DNA of 7,623 nucleotides from Candidatus Omnitrophota bacterium (GCA_030018895.1 JASEHM010000040.1:1-7623), one strand, 5' to 3'. Positions 1 to 5,815 are shown, counted from the stretch's first letter. Numbers and translations: made by a program. The notes: generated by a model not told the origin, from the letters alone.

Positions 1-28
1 TTCCCGCTTAAAGATTGCGGGAATGACA
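1..28. repeat. dispersed TTCCCGC/GCGGGAA hairpin repeat, left-edge copy
   Basis: TTCCCGC at 1-7 pairs perfectly with GCGGGAA at 17-23 around a 9-base loop, and is followed by TGACA at 24-28. The same stem and flank recur at 5839-5884, and a partial copy (GTCATTCCC) ends the window. The outer part of this copy is cut off by the window edge. The form resembles the small ATTCCC...GGGAAT palindromes such as Neisseria dRS3, but the loop differs and no relationship is claimed. Confidence 0.65.
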
Positions 29-30
29 CT

Positions 31-55
31 CTAGCAGCTAATTTGGACAGCAATG
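31..55 (+). repeat. 25-bp inverted repeat, left arm
   Basis: This stretch, starting CTAGCAGCTAATTTGG, matches the reverse complement of 7561-7585 at 24 of 25 positions (the mismatch is base 48, G here versus A on the minus strand of the right copy). Similarity stops inward of base 55. Outward, both copies meet a GGGAATGACA motif: directly here, and after 28 extra bases on the right. Both arms point inward toward the nearest gene. It may be the conserved end of a decayed insertion sequence or a dispersed intergenic element. Confidence 0.7.
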
Positions 56-172
56 TGGAAAGATGTAAATTTACTCATTATCTTGAAAGCGAAGCTTTAA
101 GAAAACGGCTTTATCTCAATAAAAAACTCTGTATTAAAATTATTAAAAATCCTTTAAAATAGGGGGGTTAAA

Positions 173-502
173 ATGAAGGATCGTAGAATCTTTGAACGGT
201 TAAAGGCTAAAATCACCTTAAGATTCTCTACACCTGAGAATAAAGAGGATGAGGGAGAAAGCGTAGATATTAGCGGCAATGGCATAAGTTTCCTTACCAA
301 AGAAGGCAGTTTAAAACCAAACATGCTTCTTGAGATATCACTGATTGTTCATGGTTCTTCTGAAAAAATCCATTTTAAAAACAAGATAGCCTGGATTGAA
401 AAGGTAGAGAAAAAAGGCTACCAACGGATAGGAGTACATCTAGAAAAAGAAAGGCTTATGAAAATTGCTTACGTATTACAGAAGAAAAAAGAACATCAAT
501 AA
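173..502 (+). CDS. PilZ domain protein, probable cyclic-di-GMP receptor
   Basis: A 109-residue protein made almost entirely of one PilZ domain, the usual size of a stand-alone PilZ receptor. Both c-di-GMP-binding motifs are intact: RxxxR at R5-R9 near the N-terminus and (D/N)xSxxG as D32-I-S34-G-N-G37. A later GYQRIGVHLE stretch (about residues 82-91) matches the closing beta-strand of the fold. There is no signal peptide or membrane segment, so it should be cytoplasmic. The ATG at 173 follows a strong ribosome site, AGGGGGG at 161-167. The binding motifs support a working c-di-GMP receptor, but its output partner (motility, exopolysaccharide, other) cannot be read from the sequence. The last 47 bases overlap the 3' end of the convergent hydrogenase protease gene, so the two transcripts would be complementary there. 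Confidence 0.9.
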   Translation: MKDRRIFERLKAKITLRFSTPENKEDEGESVDISGNGISFLTKEGSLKPNMLLEISLIVHGSSEKIHFKNKIAWIEKVEKKGYQRIGVHLEKERLMKIAYVLQKKKEHQ

Positions 503-941
503 ATTCGTTAATCTCATCCAAAGCGCGTTGTTTGCTCCTCTTTAATTTATCCGTTAAACCATCGCCGTAAGAGACGTCTTCAACCTGTATTCCTGCCACG
601 TATATTTTTGTTTTAAGTTTGAGTTTTTTAGAAAACTCAAGTATATCTTTTAAATTAAGTTCATGAGTAGAACCTGAAGGGCCCTTTAAATCATATTTAA
701 TATTCTTTAGCTCAAATATCTTAAGTTCTCCGGGGCCTAAACCTGCCTTTATCCCGTCAATAAGAAGTACTGCTTCATAATCCTGCATCTTATGAAGCAG
801 ATCAAAACTTGCTATCCCAAAATTAAGGTATTCTACTTCATCTCTCTTATAAAATTTAAGGAGAGATTCCAGAATCTCTATGCCGATTCCATCATCTCTC
901 CTTAAGGTATTACCAATTCCAATTACCGCTATCTTAGACAA
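456..941 (-). CDS. hydrogenase maturation endopeptidase (HycI/HybD/HoxW family, peptidase M52)
   Basis: This 161-residue protease would remove the C-terminal peptide of the hydrogenase large subunit after nickel is loaded. It has the family N-terminus GIGNTLRRDDGIG (residues 8-20) and the nickel-sensing residues known from E. coli HybD: an acidic residue at D16/D17 (Glu16 in HybD), D62 in LLIDG, and H93 in GSTHEL. Length is normal for the family. The start is TTG (939-941). No in-frame ATG or GTG lies nearby, and GIGN must be close to the N-terminus, so TTG is the sensible choice. No strong ribosome site is seen, and the start overlaps the hydA stop by 8 bases, suggesting translational coupling to the gene whose product it cuts. 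It is the last gene of the hydrogenase operon. Its end overlaps pilZ, which lies on the other strand. Confidence 0.93.
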   Translation of the reverse strand: MSKIAVIGIGNTLRRDDGIGIEILESLLKFYKRDEVEYLNFGIASFDLLHKMQDYEAVLLIDGIKAGLGPGELKIFELKNIKYDLKGPSGSTHELNLKDILEFSKKLKLKTKIYVAGIQVEDVSYGDGLTDKLKRSKQRALDEINEFIDVLFSSVIRKQFS

Positions 942-2286
942 ATTTTACATCCAATAAATGGGTTGCGCAGGATATACAGGGGTCATACGACCTTGCCAGC
1001 ATCTCAAGGGCAAGGGTTATCTCTTCCTGCGTCTTCTCAGCCAGAAGCTCCGGAACAATTTTACGCATATCTTCTTCTAGGTTGCCCATATTCTGATTCG
1101 TAGGTATTACGCAATTTGCAAAAGTAATACAACCCGTCTTATCTATTGTATACTCATGAAATAAAGAACCTCTGGGAACCTCAACACAACCTGTGCCTGT
1201 ATTAGGCTTATATTTAATTTTTCCGATTTCGCTTTTTTTTGGCCAAGAAGACACAACTACCTTGCCTTCGCTAAGATTATCTTTTAAAATCTTTTCCATT
1301 ATCTTGATGGACTCCTCAAGGCAATGAACCCATTCTATAAGCTGACAGGCAGTATTAAGGTATGGATTATGGCAGGGCGCTTTTAATCCTAATTCCTTTG
1401 CAACAAGTTTAGCCTCTTTGTTAAGCTTTTCATAATTATTATTAAATCTCGAGAGTGCGCCCACAGCATAAGGTTTATCATTTATAGCCGCAATCTTTGC
1501 CCTGGAATAATCTCTGACAGTTTCTGTTAAAAGTTTTTTATAATCACTCACCTTCTGCCTTTGCCTGCCATTTACAATTAACTCTCCGTCATACATCGCA
1601 TATTCCTCATCAGAGGTAAGCGACAAATACTGGGTTGGCCTTTCAAACTCAGGAAATTTAAGAGACTTAATAATCTTTACTGTCTCCTCGCCATCCTTGC
1701 GCGCTAAAAGCATTAACTTGTATAATTTCTCTAAGGCCTCCCTTGAAGGCAGCTGGGTAAGCCCGCCTATTACATAACTTATAGGGTGGGTATGGCGGCC
1801 TGCCAGGACCTCGCCGGCATAATCACTCATTTTCTTCATACGTAAAGCCATTTCAATAATCGGCTTATGGGTCTTTATAAGAGGCATAATACTTTTTACG
1901 CCTAAAAGATCAGGCGCAACCAAAATATAAATATGCAGTACGTGGCTATCCATCTGCTCAGCGTAAAGCAGAAGTTTACGCAGCATAATAACCTCATCAG
2001 AAGGCTTTACCCCTAAGGCATCCTCACCTGCCTTAATACTGGCTAAGCTGTGGCCGCAGGCGCATATGCCGCAGATACGGCTGGTTATATGCTGCGCCTC
2101 CCAGATAGGCCTATTGATAAGCATAGACTCAAAAAAACGCGGAGATTCAATAACCTGAAATTCGCATTTAGTAAGCAAGCCATTTTTCACATCAACCACA
2201 ATATTGCCATGGCCTTCAACGCGGGTTAGATAATGAACATCTATTTTAACATCCTTAGAATATACCTTATTTGAACTCTTTGTCAT
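934..2286 (-). CDS. hydA: group 3b [NiFe]-hydrogenase large (alpha, catalytic) subunit HydA
   Basis: This subunit carries the NiFe active site where H2 is made or split. Starting at the ATG at 2284-2286 it has 450 residues. The N-terminal RVEGHG motif (about 22-27) is followed by the first ligand motif RICGIC, with C72 and C75 and then H79. EVPRGSLFHEY lies in the C-terminal third. The last ligand motif is DPCISCATH, with C437, C440 and H443. After H443 only seven residues remain (LLDVKFV), the peptide expected to be cut off by the downstream endopeptidase. An ATG seven codons earlier (2307) is possible but lacks a ribosome site. The 2286 start has GGGAG at 2293-2297, six bases upstream, and gives a 20-base overlap with hydD. 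Position after hydB-hydG-hydD and the short tail fit group 3b rather than membrane-bound or F420 types. C77, between C75 and H79, is an extra cysteine close to the active site. Confidence 0.95.
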   Translation of the reverse strand: MTKSSNKVYSKDVKIDVHYLTRVEGHGNIVVDVKNGLLTKCEFQVIESPRFFESMLINRPIWEAQHITSRICGICACGHSLASIKAGEDALGVKPSDEVIMLRKLLLYAEQMDSHVLHIYILVAPDLLGVKSIMPLIKTHKPIIEMALRMKKMSDYAGEVLAGRHTHPISYVIGGLTQLPSREALEKLYKLMLLARKDGEETVKIIKSLKFPEFERPTQYLSLTSDEEYAMYDGELIVNGRQRQKVSDYKKLLTETVRDYSRAKIAAINDKPYAVGALSRFNNNYEKLNKEAKLVAKELGLKAPCHNPYLNTACQLIEWVHCLEESIKIMEKILKDNLSEGKVVVSSWPKKSEIGKIKYKPNTGTGCVEVPRGSLFHEYTIDKTGCITFANCVIPTNQNMGNLEEDMRKIVPELLAEKTQEEITLALEMLARSYDPCISCATHLLDVKFV

Positions 2287-3031
2287 ACTTTTCTCCCATT
2301 GAATCATTATATAAAGTAAACCGGCCTAACACCTCTTCTAAAGTAAGCCCGTATTTTAATAAAATATCTTTTGCTGCATCAATTGGCGGATTTTCCAAGA
2401 GCCCCCGGCATCCATAACATTTGTTTCCGTTATTAATGCACCAAGAATTACATCCTGCCCTTGTAACCGGGCCTAGGCACTCCTCATCCTTTTCATACCG
2501 GCAGACATTTTCATTCATCTTACACTCTGCGCAAACAGGATAGTTTGGGACAACATAGGGCTTACCCATTAAAAGACACTTAAAAACACTTATTACTTCC
2601 GGAAGATACACCGGGCAACCATTAATAATGTAATCCACATTAACTACTTTATGAACCGGCATAGCATTAATCGTATTTATGCTCCCTGCCATATCTCCAT
2701 AAACCCTTTGTTTGGCTATTTCAAGGGATGTGCGATTCTTAATTCCGTTCACACCTCCGATAGCAGCGCAGGCGCCAAGAGTAATTAGAACCTTTGCCTT
2801 TTCCCTAATCTTTTTTATGCGCTTTACATCATTATCCGTAGAAATAGCGCCTTCTATAATAGCTATATCGTAATCCTCAGCCTCCTCTGACATAATCTCA
2901 CGAAACTTGACTATATCTACTAACTGGGTTAATTCAAGAAGTGTTGTGCCCATATTAGCAATCTGAAGCTGGCAGCCTTCGCAATCCGTAAAATCAAAAA
3001 AAGCCACTCTCGGTTTAGGCTGTTTTTTCAT
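2267..3031 (-). CDS. hydD: group 3b [NiFe]-hydrogenase small (delta) subunit HydD
   Basis: This 254-residue protein is the Fe-S relay partner of HydA. Proximal [4Fe-4S] ligands are visible as C17 and C20 (DCEGCQ), C88 (LGACAAIGG) and C139 (NGCPV). A second cysteine-rich region, C167, C170, C177, C185, C194, C198, C205 and C208, supplies eight more, enough for two further cubane clusters. There is no twin-arginine signal, so the enzyme is cytoplasmic, as known for group 3b. The ATG at 3029-3031 has a strong AAGGAGAG-type ribosome site just upstream (about 3036-3043) and overlaps the end of hydG by 17 bases. Its own end overlaps the start of hydA by 20 bases, so translation of the two core subunits is probably coupled. 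Confidence 0.95.
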   Translation of the reverse strand: MKKQPKPRVAFFDFTDCEGCQLQIANMGTTLLELTQLVDIVKFREIMSEEAEDYDIAIIEGAISTDNDVKRIKKIREKAKVLITLGACAAIGGVNGIKNRTSLEIAKQRVYGDMAGSINTINAMPVHKVVNVDYIINGCPVYLPEVISVFKCLLMGKPYVVPNYPVCAECKMNENVCRYEKDEECLGPVTRAGCNSWCINNGNKCYGCRGLLENPPIDAAKDILLKYGLTLEEVLGRFTLYNDSMGEKYDKEFK

Positions 3032-3881
3032 GACACTCTCCTTTAAAATTCTTTAAATCCGCATAGGTAAATACCGGCCCGCTCTGGCAGACATACACCC
3101 CTTCAATCTGGCAATGGCCGCATTTTCCCAGGCCGCAGCGCATTCTTCTTTCTAAAGAAACAATAATCTGATAATCGGGGATCTTTTTTTCTAAAAGCTT
3201 GACTATTACAAACTTATACATTATAGGCGGTCCAACCACAACTGCATATGTCCTGGCAGGATTAATATCCACGCCTGGAATTAAGGTCGTAATAAGACCT
3301 ACATTACCCTGCCATTCAGAATCCGCCTTATCTACTGTGCAATTCACATTAACCTCAGCCCTTTTTAACCATTCTTTTATTTCCTTTTTAAATAAAAGCT
3401 CTTGAGGAGTTTTGCAGCCAAGAAGCAGTTGAACATTGCCAAAATCATTCCGGTTATGTATAATGTATCTTATTAAAGACCTGAGCGGCACTATCCCTAA
3501 ACCGCCGGCAACTATAAGCAAATCATAACCAAACATATTATCTACGGGAAATCCTTTTCCAAATGGGCCGCGTATACCAAGGGTATCTCCTTTTTCCATC
3601 TGATGCAGTTTATTGGTTAAAACACCCGCATTTCTTACGGTAAGATCAAAAAAACCTTTATCTGTGGGCGAAGAACAGATAGATATCGGCGCTTCAGTAA
3701 AGCCAAATATTGAAACCATTACAAACTGGCCTGGCTCATGCCCAAGATTAATCTTCCTCTCAAGCTCAATACGCAAAAACTTCTCTTTATCAGTAAGCAT
3801 ATAAGCCTGAATTATCTTTGCCTTTATTGGCTTATAAGGAGAAATCTTCAACTTCTCTAAAAGTATTTCTCTGTCAATCAT
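3015..3881 (-). CDS. hydG: group 3b hydrogenase gamma subunit HydG (FAD/NAD(P) diaphorase module)
   Basis: This 288-residue member of the ferredoxin-NADP reductase family passes electrons between the Fe-S chain and NAD(P). The FAD half comes first: EPGQFVMV (49-56), EAPISICSSP (63-72) and GPFGKGFP (105-112). EAPISI takes the place of the RxYS motif. The NAD(P) half follows, with AGGLGIVPLRSLI (125-137) and VVGPPIMYK (215-223). At the C-terminus C249, C254, C257 and C265 form a 2Fe-2S motif like that of PyrK, the dihydroorotate dehydrogenase electron-transfer subunit. PyrK itself is the main alternative, but the hydBGDA context decides. AAAGGAG at 3889-3895 serves the ATG at 3879-3881 and lies within the last codons of hydB; the two genes are one base apart. 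NAD versus NADP preference cannot be told. Confidence 0.93.
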   Translation of the reverse strand: MIDREILLEKLKISPYKPIKAKIIQAYMLTDKEKFLRIELERKINLGHEPGQFVMVSIFGFTEAPISICSSPTDKGFFDLTVRNAGVLTNKLHQMEKGDTLGIRGPFGKGFPVDNMFGYDLLIVAGGLGIVPLRSLIRYIIHNRNDFGNVQLLLGCKTPQELLFKKEIKEWLKRAEVNVNCTVDKADSEWQGNVGLITTLIPGVDINPARTYAVVVGPPIMYKFVIVKLLEKKIPDYQIIVSLERRMRCGLGKCGHCQIEGVYVCQSGPVFTYADLKNFKGECHEKTA

Positions 3882-3882
3882 T

Positions 3883-4911
3883 CTAAGGCTCCTTTAAAAG
3901 AGAATTCACTGTTTCAACAAGTTTTATTCCAGCCATGCAGGACCTGGTACATCTTCCGCAGCCGGTACAGAAATACCTGTTGAATTTATCAACCGGATAC
4001 TTAAATTTTCTATAATACCTATGGCGCTGTCTTGCATCGCGGCCTTTACGAAAATCTTCTCCGCCTGCCACCTTAGCAAAATCATCCATTAAGCAGGAAT
4101 TCCACATACGATACCTTGTTCCCTTATTAAGGGACAGCTCTACTTCGTCTATCACATCAAAACAATAACAGGTTGGGCATACCGCAGTACAATTACCGCA
4201 AGCCACACACTGTTTGGCAATATCCTTCCAAACACTTGAATTAAAACGCTTGTCAAATACTTCATAAATTTCCGGCAAAGAACCGCTAAATTCTTCTTTA
4301 AACATCTTTTTCTTCGCCTCTCTTAACCGTTCAAGGCTAATCATATCTTTTTCATCTGCTTCTTTAATATAATCTAGACTACTAACTAATTTTTCGCCCT
4401 TTTCTGAATTTATATGCAAGATAAATTTTTCAGATAATTCAATCATCATCAAATCATAACCGCCTCGAGGCACATGATTTCCCATTGAAACGCAGTTTGC
4501 GTGTTCATCGCAATATTGAAGGCACTCTATACCTATGATCGTCATTTTATCTTTTCGATTTAAATAATTTGGATCCTCAGGGCCGTCCCTAAACACCACA
4601 TCCATACACTGAATACCTGCGATATCACAGGTATGCACGGCAAAAAGAATAAAATCCTCAAATCCTTCTATTGCCTTAGATGTCAGGAAAGGATTGATAT
4701 TAAATTTTAACAGCTTCTCTTTTTGAGGAAAATAATATTTTTTAGGAGGTAAAATAGTGGGAATATAACTTAGGCAAATTTCGCTCGCATCCTTAACCTG
4801 CCTAAAGACAAAAAGGTTTTCTTTTCTTTTAGGCGCGTAGAGCTTTGCCTTTTTCATCAAATGTTTAACCCATAGATTTAAGTCTTCTTTTTTTATAACC
4901 GCGTATTTCAC
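3883..4911 (-). CDS. hydB: group 3b hydrogenase beta subunit HydB (4Fe-4S electron-transfer subunit, AsrA-like)
   Basis: A 342-residue iron-sulfur protein of the HydB / anaerobic sulfite reductase A family, bridging the HydA-HydD core and HydG. Two C-terminal [4Fe-4S] motifs are clear: C235, C238, C241, C245 (CVACGNCTAVC) and C315, C318, C321, C325 (CTGCGRCTRSC). Further cysteines that may bind metal lie at C95 (HTCDI), C130/C134/C140, C248/C250 and C273. The start is GTG at 4909-4911, with GGAGG at 4918-4922 spaced six bases away. An ATG at 4913-4915 is in another frame. It begins 23 bases after the HypA-like stop. On its own it could be mistaken for sulfite reductase subunit A. The Pyrococcus enzyme can reduce sulfur, but whether this one does cannot be judged here. 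Confidence 0.93.
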   Translation of the reverse strand: MKYAVIKKEDLNLWVKHLMKKAKLYAPKRKENLFVFRQVKDASEICLSYIPTILPPKKYYFPQKEKLLKFNINPFLTSKAIEGFEDFILFAVHTCDIAGIQCMDVVFRDGPEDPNYLNRKDKMTIIGIECLQYCDEHANCVSMGNHVPRGGYDLMMIELSEKFILHINSEKGEKLVSSLDYIKEADEKDMISLERLREAKKKMFKEEFSGSLPEIYEVFDKRFNSSVWKDIAKQCVACGNCTAVCPTCYCFDVIDEVELSLNKGTRYRMWNSCLMDDFAKVAGGEDFRKGRDARQRHRYYRKFKYPVDKFNRYFCTGCGRCTRSCMAGIKLVETVNSLLKEP

Positions 4912-4934
4912 TCATCGCCTCCATTATCCTGAAA

Positions 4935-5177
4935 TTATACAAAATCCAATTTTGTAATTTCTAACTCAGGGCCGTAAGGTATATTTTTAATTTCTATCTT
5001 AAGGGATTCCCATTTCGTATTAGCTGATGCAGCCTTAAAATGCTCCCTGAAATGCCCCTCGCTTATACTGCCTAATCCTGAAATAGAAATATAAGCCTTT
5101 TTTAATCTCCGAGAAGACAATTCCTCTTCTTTTTCAAAATAGCGAAACATTTTCTCTAAAAGATGAGCTTCATGCAT
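4935..5177 (-). CDS. short HypA-like nickel chaperone without zinc-finger domain
   Basis: This 80-residue protein matches the two ends of HypA, the chaperone that delivers nickel to NiFe hydrogenases. It begins MHEAHLLEKM, keeping H2 and E3 of the nickel-binding MHE terminus. The middle follows the alpha/beta Ni domain (VRL-like AYISISGLGSISEGHF, about 28-43). The end, IPYGPELEITKLDFV, resembles the normal C-terminal GxELxIxxIE strand. HypA is normally about 113-120 residues with two CxxC pairs between these parts. Here there is no cysteine at all and the strands join directly at residues 66-70. The frame is clean, so this is not a visible frameshift. The ATG at 5175-5177 is chosen because MHE must be at the terminus; the ribosome site is only moderate (AGGG close by, GGGGAG further up). 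As first gene of the hydrogenase operon it probably acts in nickel insertion, but it could have become a specialised or structural factor. Confidence 0.75.
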   Translation of the reverse strand: MHEAHLLEKMFRYFEKEEELSSRRLKKAYISISGLGSISEGHFREHFKAASANTKWESLKIEIKNIPYGPELEITKLDFV

Positions 5178-5245
5178 GAACCCTAAACTCCCCTAAGTCA
5201 TCACAAACTAACCATAATACCTATTCGCAAAAATAACTATTATAG

Positions 5246-5261
5246 ATAATTTAGAAATTAT
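5246..5261. promoter_or_regulatory. candidate operator palindrome over the -10 and start site
   Basis: ATAATTTAGAAATTAT is a perfect 7-2-7 inverted repeat (arms 5246-5252 and 5255-5261) covering most of the -10 box and the expected start point. Its centre is 22 bases, about two helix turns, from the -35 palindrome. It is purely AT-rich apart from one G, so chance is more likely here than for the -35 palindrome. Confidence 0.3.
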
Positions 5262-5262
5262 A
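5257..5262 (-). promoter_or_regulatory. extended -10 box of the hydrogenase operon promoter
   Basis: The minus strand reads TGC-TATAAT, a perfect -10 with the TG of an extended -10 box, 16 bases from TTGACT. Transcription would start near 5250, leaving a leader of roughly 73 bases before the HypA-like ATG. A second TATAAT lies at 5239-5244 without a good -35. The promoter lets the hydrogenase operon be expressed apart from yqeY. Confidence 0.7.
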
Positions 5263-5267
5263 GCACA

Positions 5268-5283
5268 TGACTATGTTTAGTCA
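5268..5283. promoter_or_regulatory. candidate operator palindrome over the -35 region
   Basis: TGACTATGTTTAGTCA is a perfect inverted repeat: TGACTA at 5268-5273 and TAGTCA at 5278-5283, four bases apart. It covers most of the -35 box and part of the spacer, a place where a bound protein would block or assist RNA polymerase. It does not match FNR (TTGATnnnnATCAA) or Rex sites as I know them, so the regulator is unknown. Confidence 0.4.
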
Positions 5284-5284
5284 A
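5279..5284 (-). promoter_or_regulatory. -35 box of the hydrogenase operon promoter
   Basis: On the minus strand this reads TTGACT, five of six matches to the sigma-70 consensus. It overlaps the yqeY stop codon (TGA, 5281-5283). It is 16 bases ahead of a perfect TATAAT. Confidence 0.7.
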
Positions 5285-5727
5285 CTTGATAATCTTTTTT
5301 TTACTAAATCGCTTACCTTTTTTCCATCTGCCTTACCAGCAATTTTGGCAGTTACCTCCTTTATAACCCTGGCCATATCTTTCATGTTAGAGGCGCCGGT
5401 TAAACATAAGGCTTCCTCAATTATCTTGTTTATTTCACAATCAGGCAATTCCTCTGGTAAATAACTTTTTAAAATCTCAAGCTCTTTTGCTTCTTTATCC
5501 GCCAAGTCCTGACGATTTCCTTTTTTAAACTGCTCAATAGAATCCTGACGCTCTTTTATCTGTTTTCTTATCACTATTATTATTTCACTATCGTCAAGTT
5601 TATTCTTTTTTTTTGCAATAGCCACATTCATTATTTCAGCGCGCAAAAAATTTAAAACAGAGCTCTTTATAGTATCTTTTGCTTTTAATGCCTGCTTATA
5701 CTCCTCAAAAATTTTTTCTTCTAACAT
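5281..5727 (-). CDS. yqeY: YqeY / GatB-YqeY domain protein
   Basis: A 148-residue protein with the full length and pattern of the YqeY family: KAKDTIKSSVLNFLRAEI near the start, then a helical core with KQIKERQDSIEQF, GNRQDLADKEAKELEILKSYLPEEL (about 70-94), and a C-terminal small helical domain with GASNMKDMARVIKEV and GKADGKKVSDLVKK. It resembles the tail domain of GatB, the tRNA-dependent amidotransferase subunit. A role linked to tRNA amidation is often assumed but not settled, and no catalytic residues are expected. It is cytoplasmic with no membrane segments. AGGAG at 5733-5737 serves the ATG at 5725-5727. It follows the sugar kinase by about 93 bases containing a hairpin repeat, so it may or may not share that transcript. 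The hydrogenase promoter begins inside its stop codon. Confidence 0.92.
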   Translation of the reverse strand: MLEEKIFEEYKQALKAKDTIKSSVLNFLRAEIMNVAIAKKKNKLDDSEIIIVIRKQIKERQDSIEQFKKGNRQDLADKEAKELEILKSYLPEELPDCEINKIIEEALCLTGASNMKDMARVIKEVTAKIAGKADGKKVSDLVKKRLSS

Positions 5728-5761
5728 GGCTTCTCCTGTTTAAAATAAGGTAACATTTCGG

Positions 5762-5771
5762 CTTCCGGAAG
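5762..5771. repeat. CTTCCGGAAG palindrome between the sugar kinase and yqeY
   Basis: A perfect 10-bp palindrome in the 93-base gap upstream of yqeY. It may be an outer part of the neighbouring hairpin repeat cluster or a small regulatory site; nothing in the sequence decides which. No clear promoter for yqeY was found in this gap. Confidence 0.35.
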
Positions 5772-5780
5772 TTCTCGCCT

Positions 5781-5815
5781 CCCGTTTTTGTCATGCCAAT
5801 GAAAACGGGCATCCA
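5781..5815. repeat. dispersed hairpin repeat unit after the sugar kinase gene
   Basis: CCCGTTTT (5781-5788) can pair with AAAACGGG (5802-5809). Alternatively ATGCC (5793-5797) pairs with GGCAT (5808-5812), the same GTCAT-stem-loop-stem layout as the unit starting at 5820, 30 bases along, but with a changed stem. No run of T follows on the minus strand, so it is not a standard Rho-independent terminator for the kinase, though the hairpin may protect or attenuate the transcript. Confidence 0.5.

Larger units (their letters stand above)
1..162 (+). other. doubtful open frame cut by the left window edge
   Basis: A frame is open from base 1 to a TAG stop at 160-162, about 53 codons with no start visible. 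The last part reads like real protein, with a basic tail ending ALRKRLYLNKKLCIKIIKNP-LK, and the stop sits 10 bases before the PilZ start. That would suit a gene ending just ahead of pilZ in one transcript. Against it, the first ~18 codons run through a hairpin repeat and a 25-bp repeat found again at the other end of the window, so the frame may be chance. I recognise no family. It could be the end of a gene invaded by a repeat, a remnant of a mobile element, or nothing. Confidence 0.2.

Noticed and set aside
2287..2307. Upstream ATG start for hydA, giving MIQWEKS ahead of MTKSS
   Set aside because: No ribosome site precedes it, whereas the ATG at 2286 has GGGAG six bases upstream, within the would-be extra codons.
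3199..3405. Plus-strand open frame opposite hydG
   Set aside because: It is the mirror of a strongly supported gene, with no family resemblance or ribosome site.
3613..3804. Plus-strand open frame opposite the hydG N-terminal region
   Set aside because: Shadow of hydG; no recognisable domain.
3015..3881. PyrK (dihydroorotate dehydrogenase electron-transfer subunit) for the FAD/2Fe-2S gene
   Set aside because: The fold is shared, but there is no pyrD next to it, and it sits between hydB and hydD exactly as hydG does.
3883..4911. Anaerobic sulfite reductase subunit A (AsrA)
   Set aside because: Homologous, but no siroheme-type AsrC gene follows; the hydrogenase genes do.
5267..5464. Plus-strand open frame opposite yqeY with a hydrophobic stretch
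   Set aside because: Hydrophobicity is a by-product of the antisense of a lysine/glutamate-rich gene; its start lies in the hydrogenase promoter region.
5781..5809. Rho-independent terminator for the uppP-kinase transcript
   Set aside because: The stem is followed on the minus strand by AGGCGAGAAC rather than a U-run, and the hairpin belongs to a repeat family.
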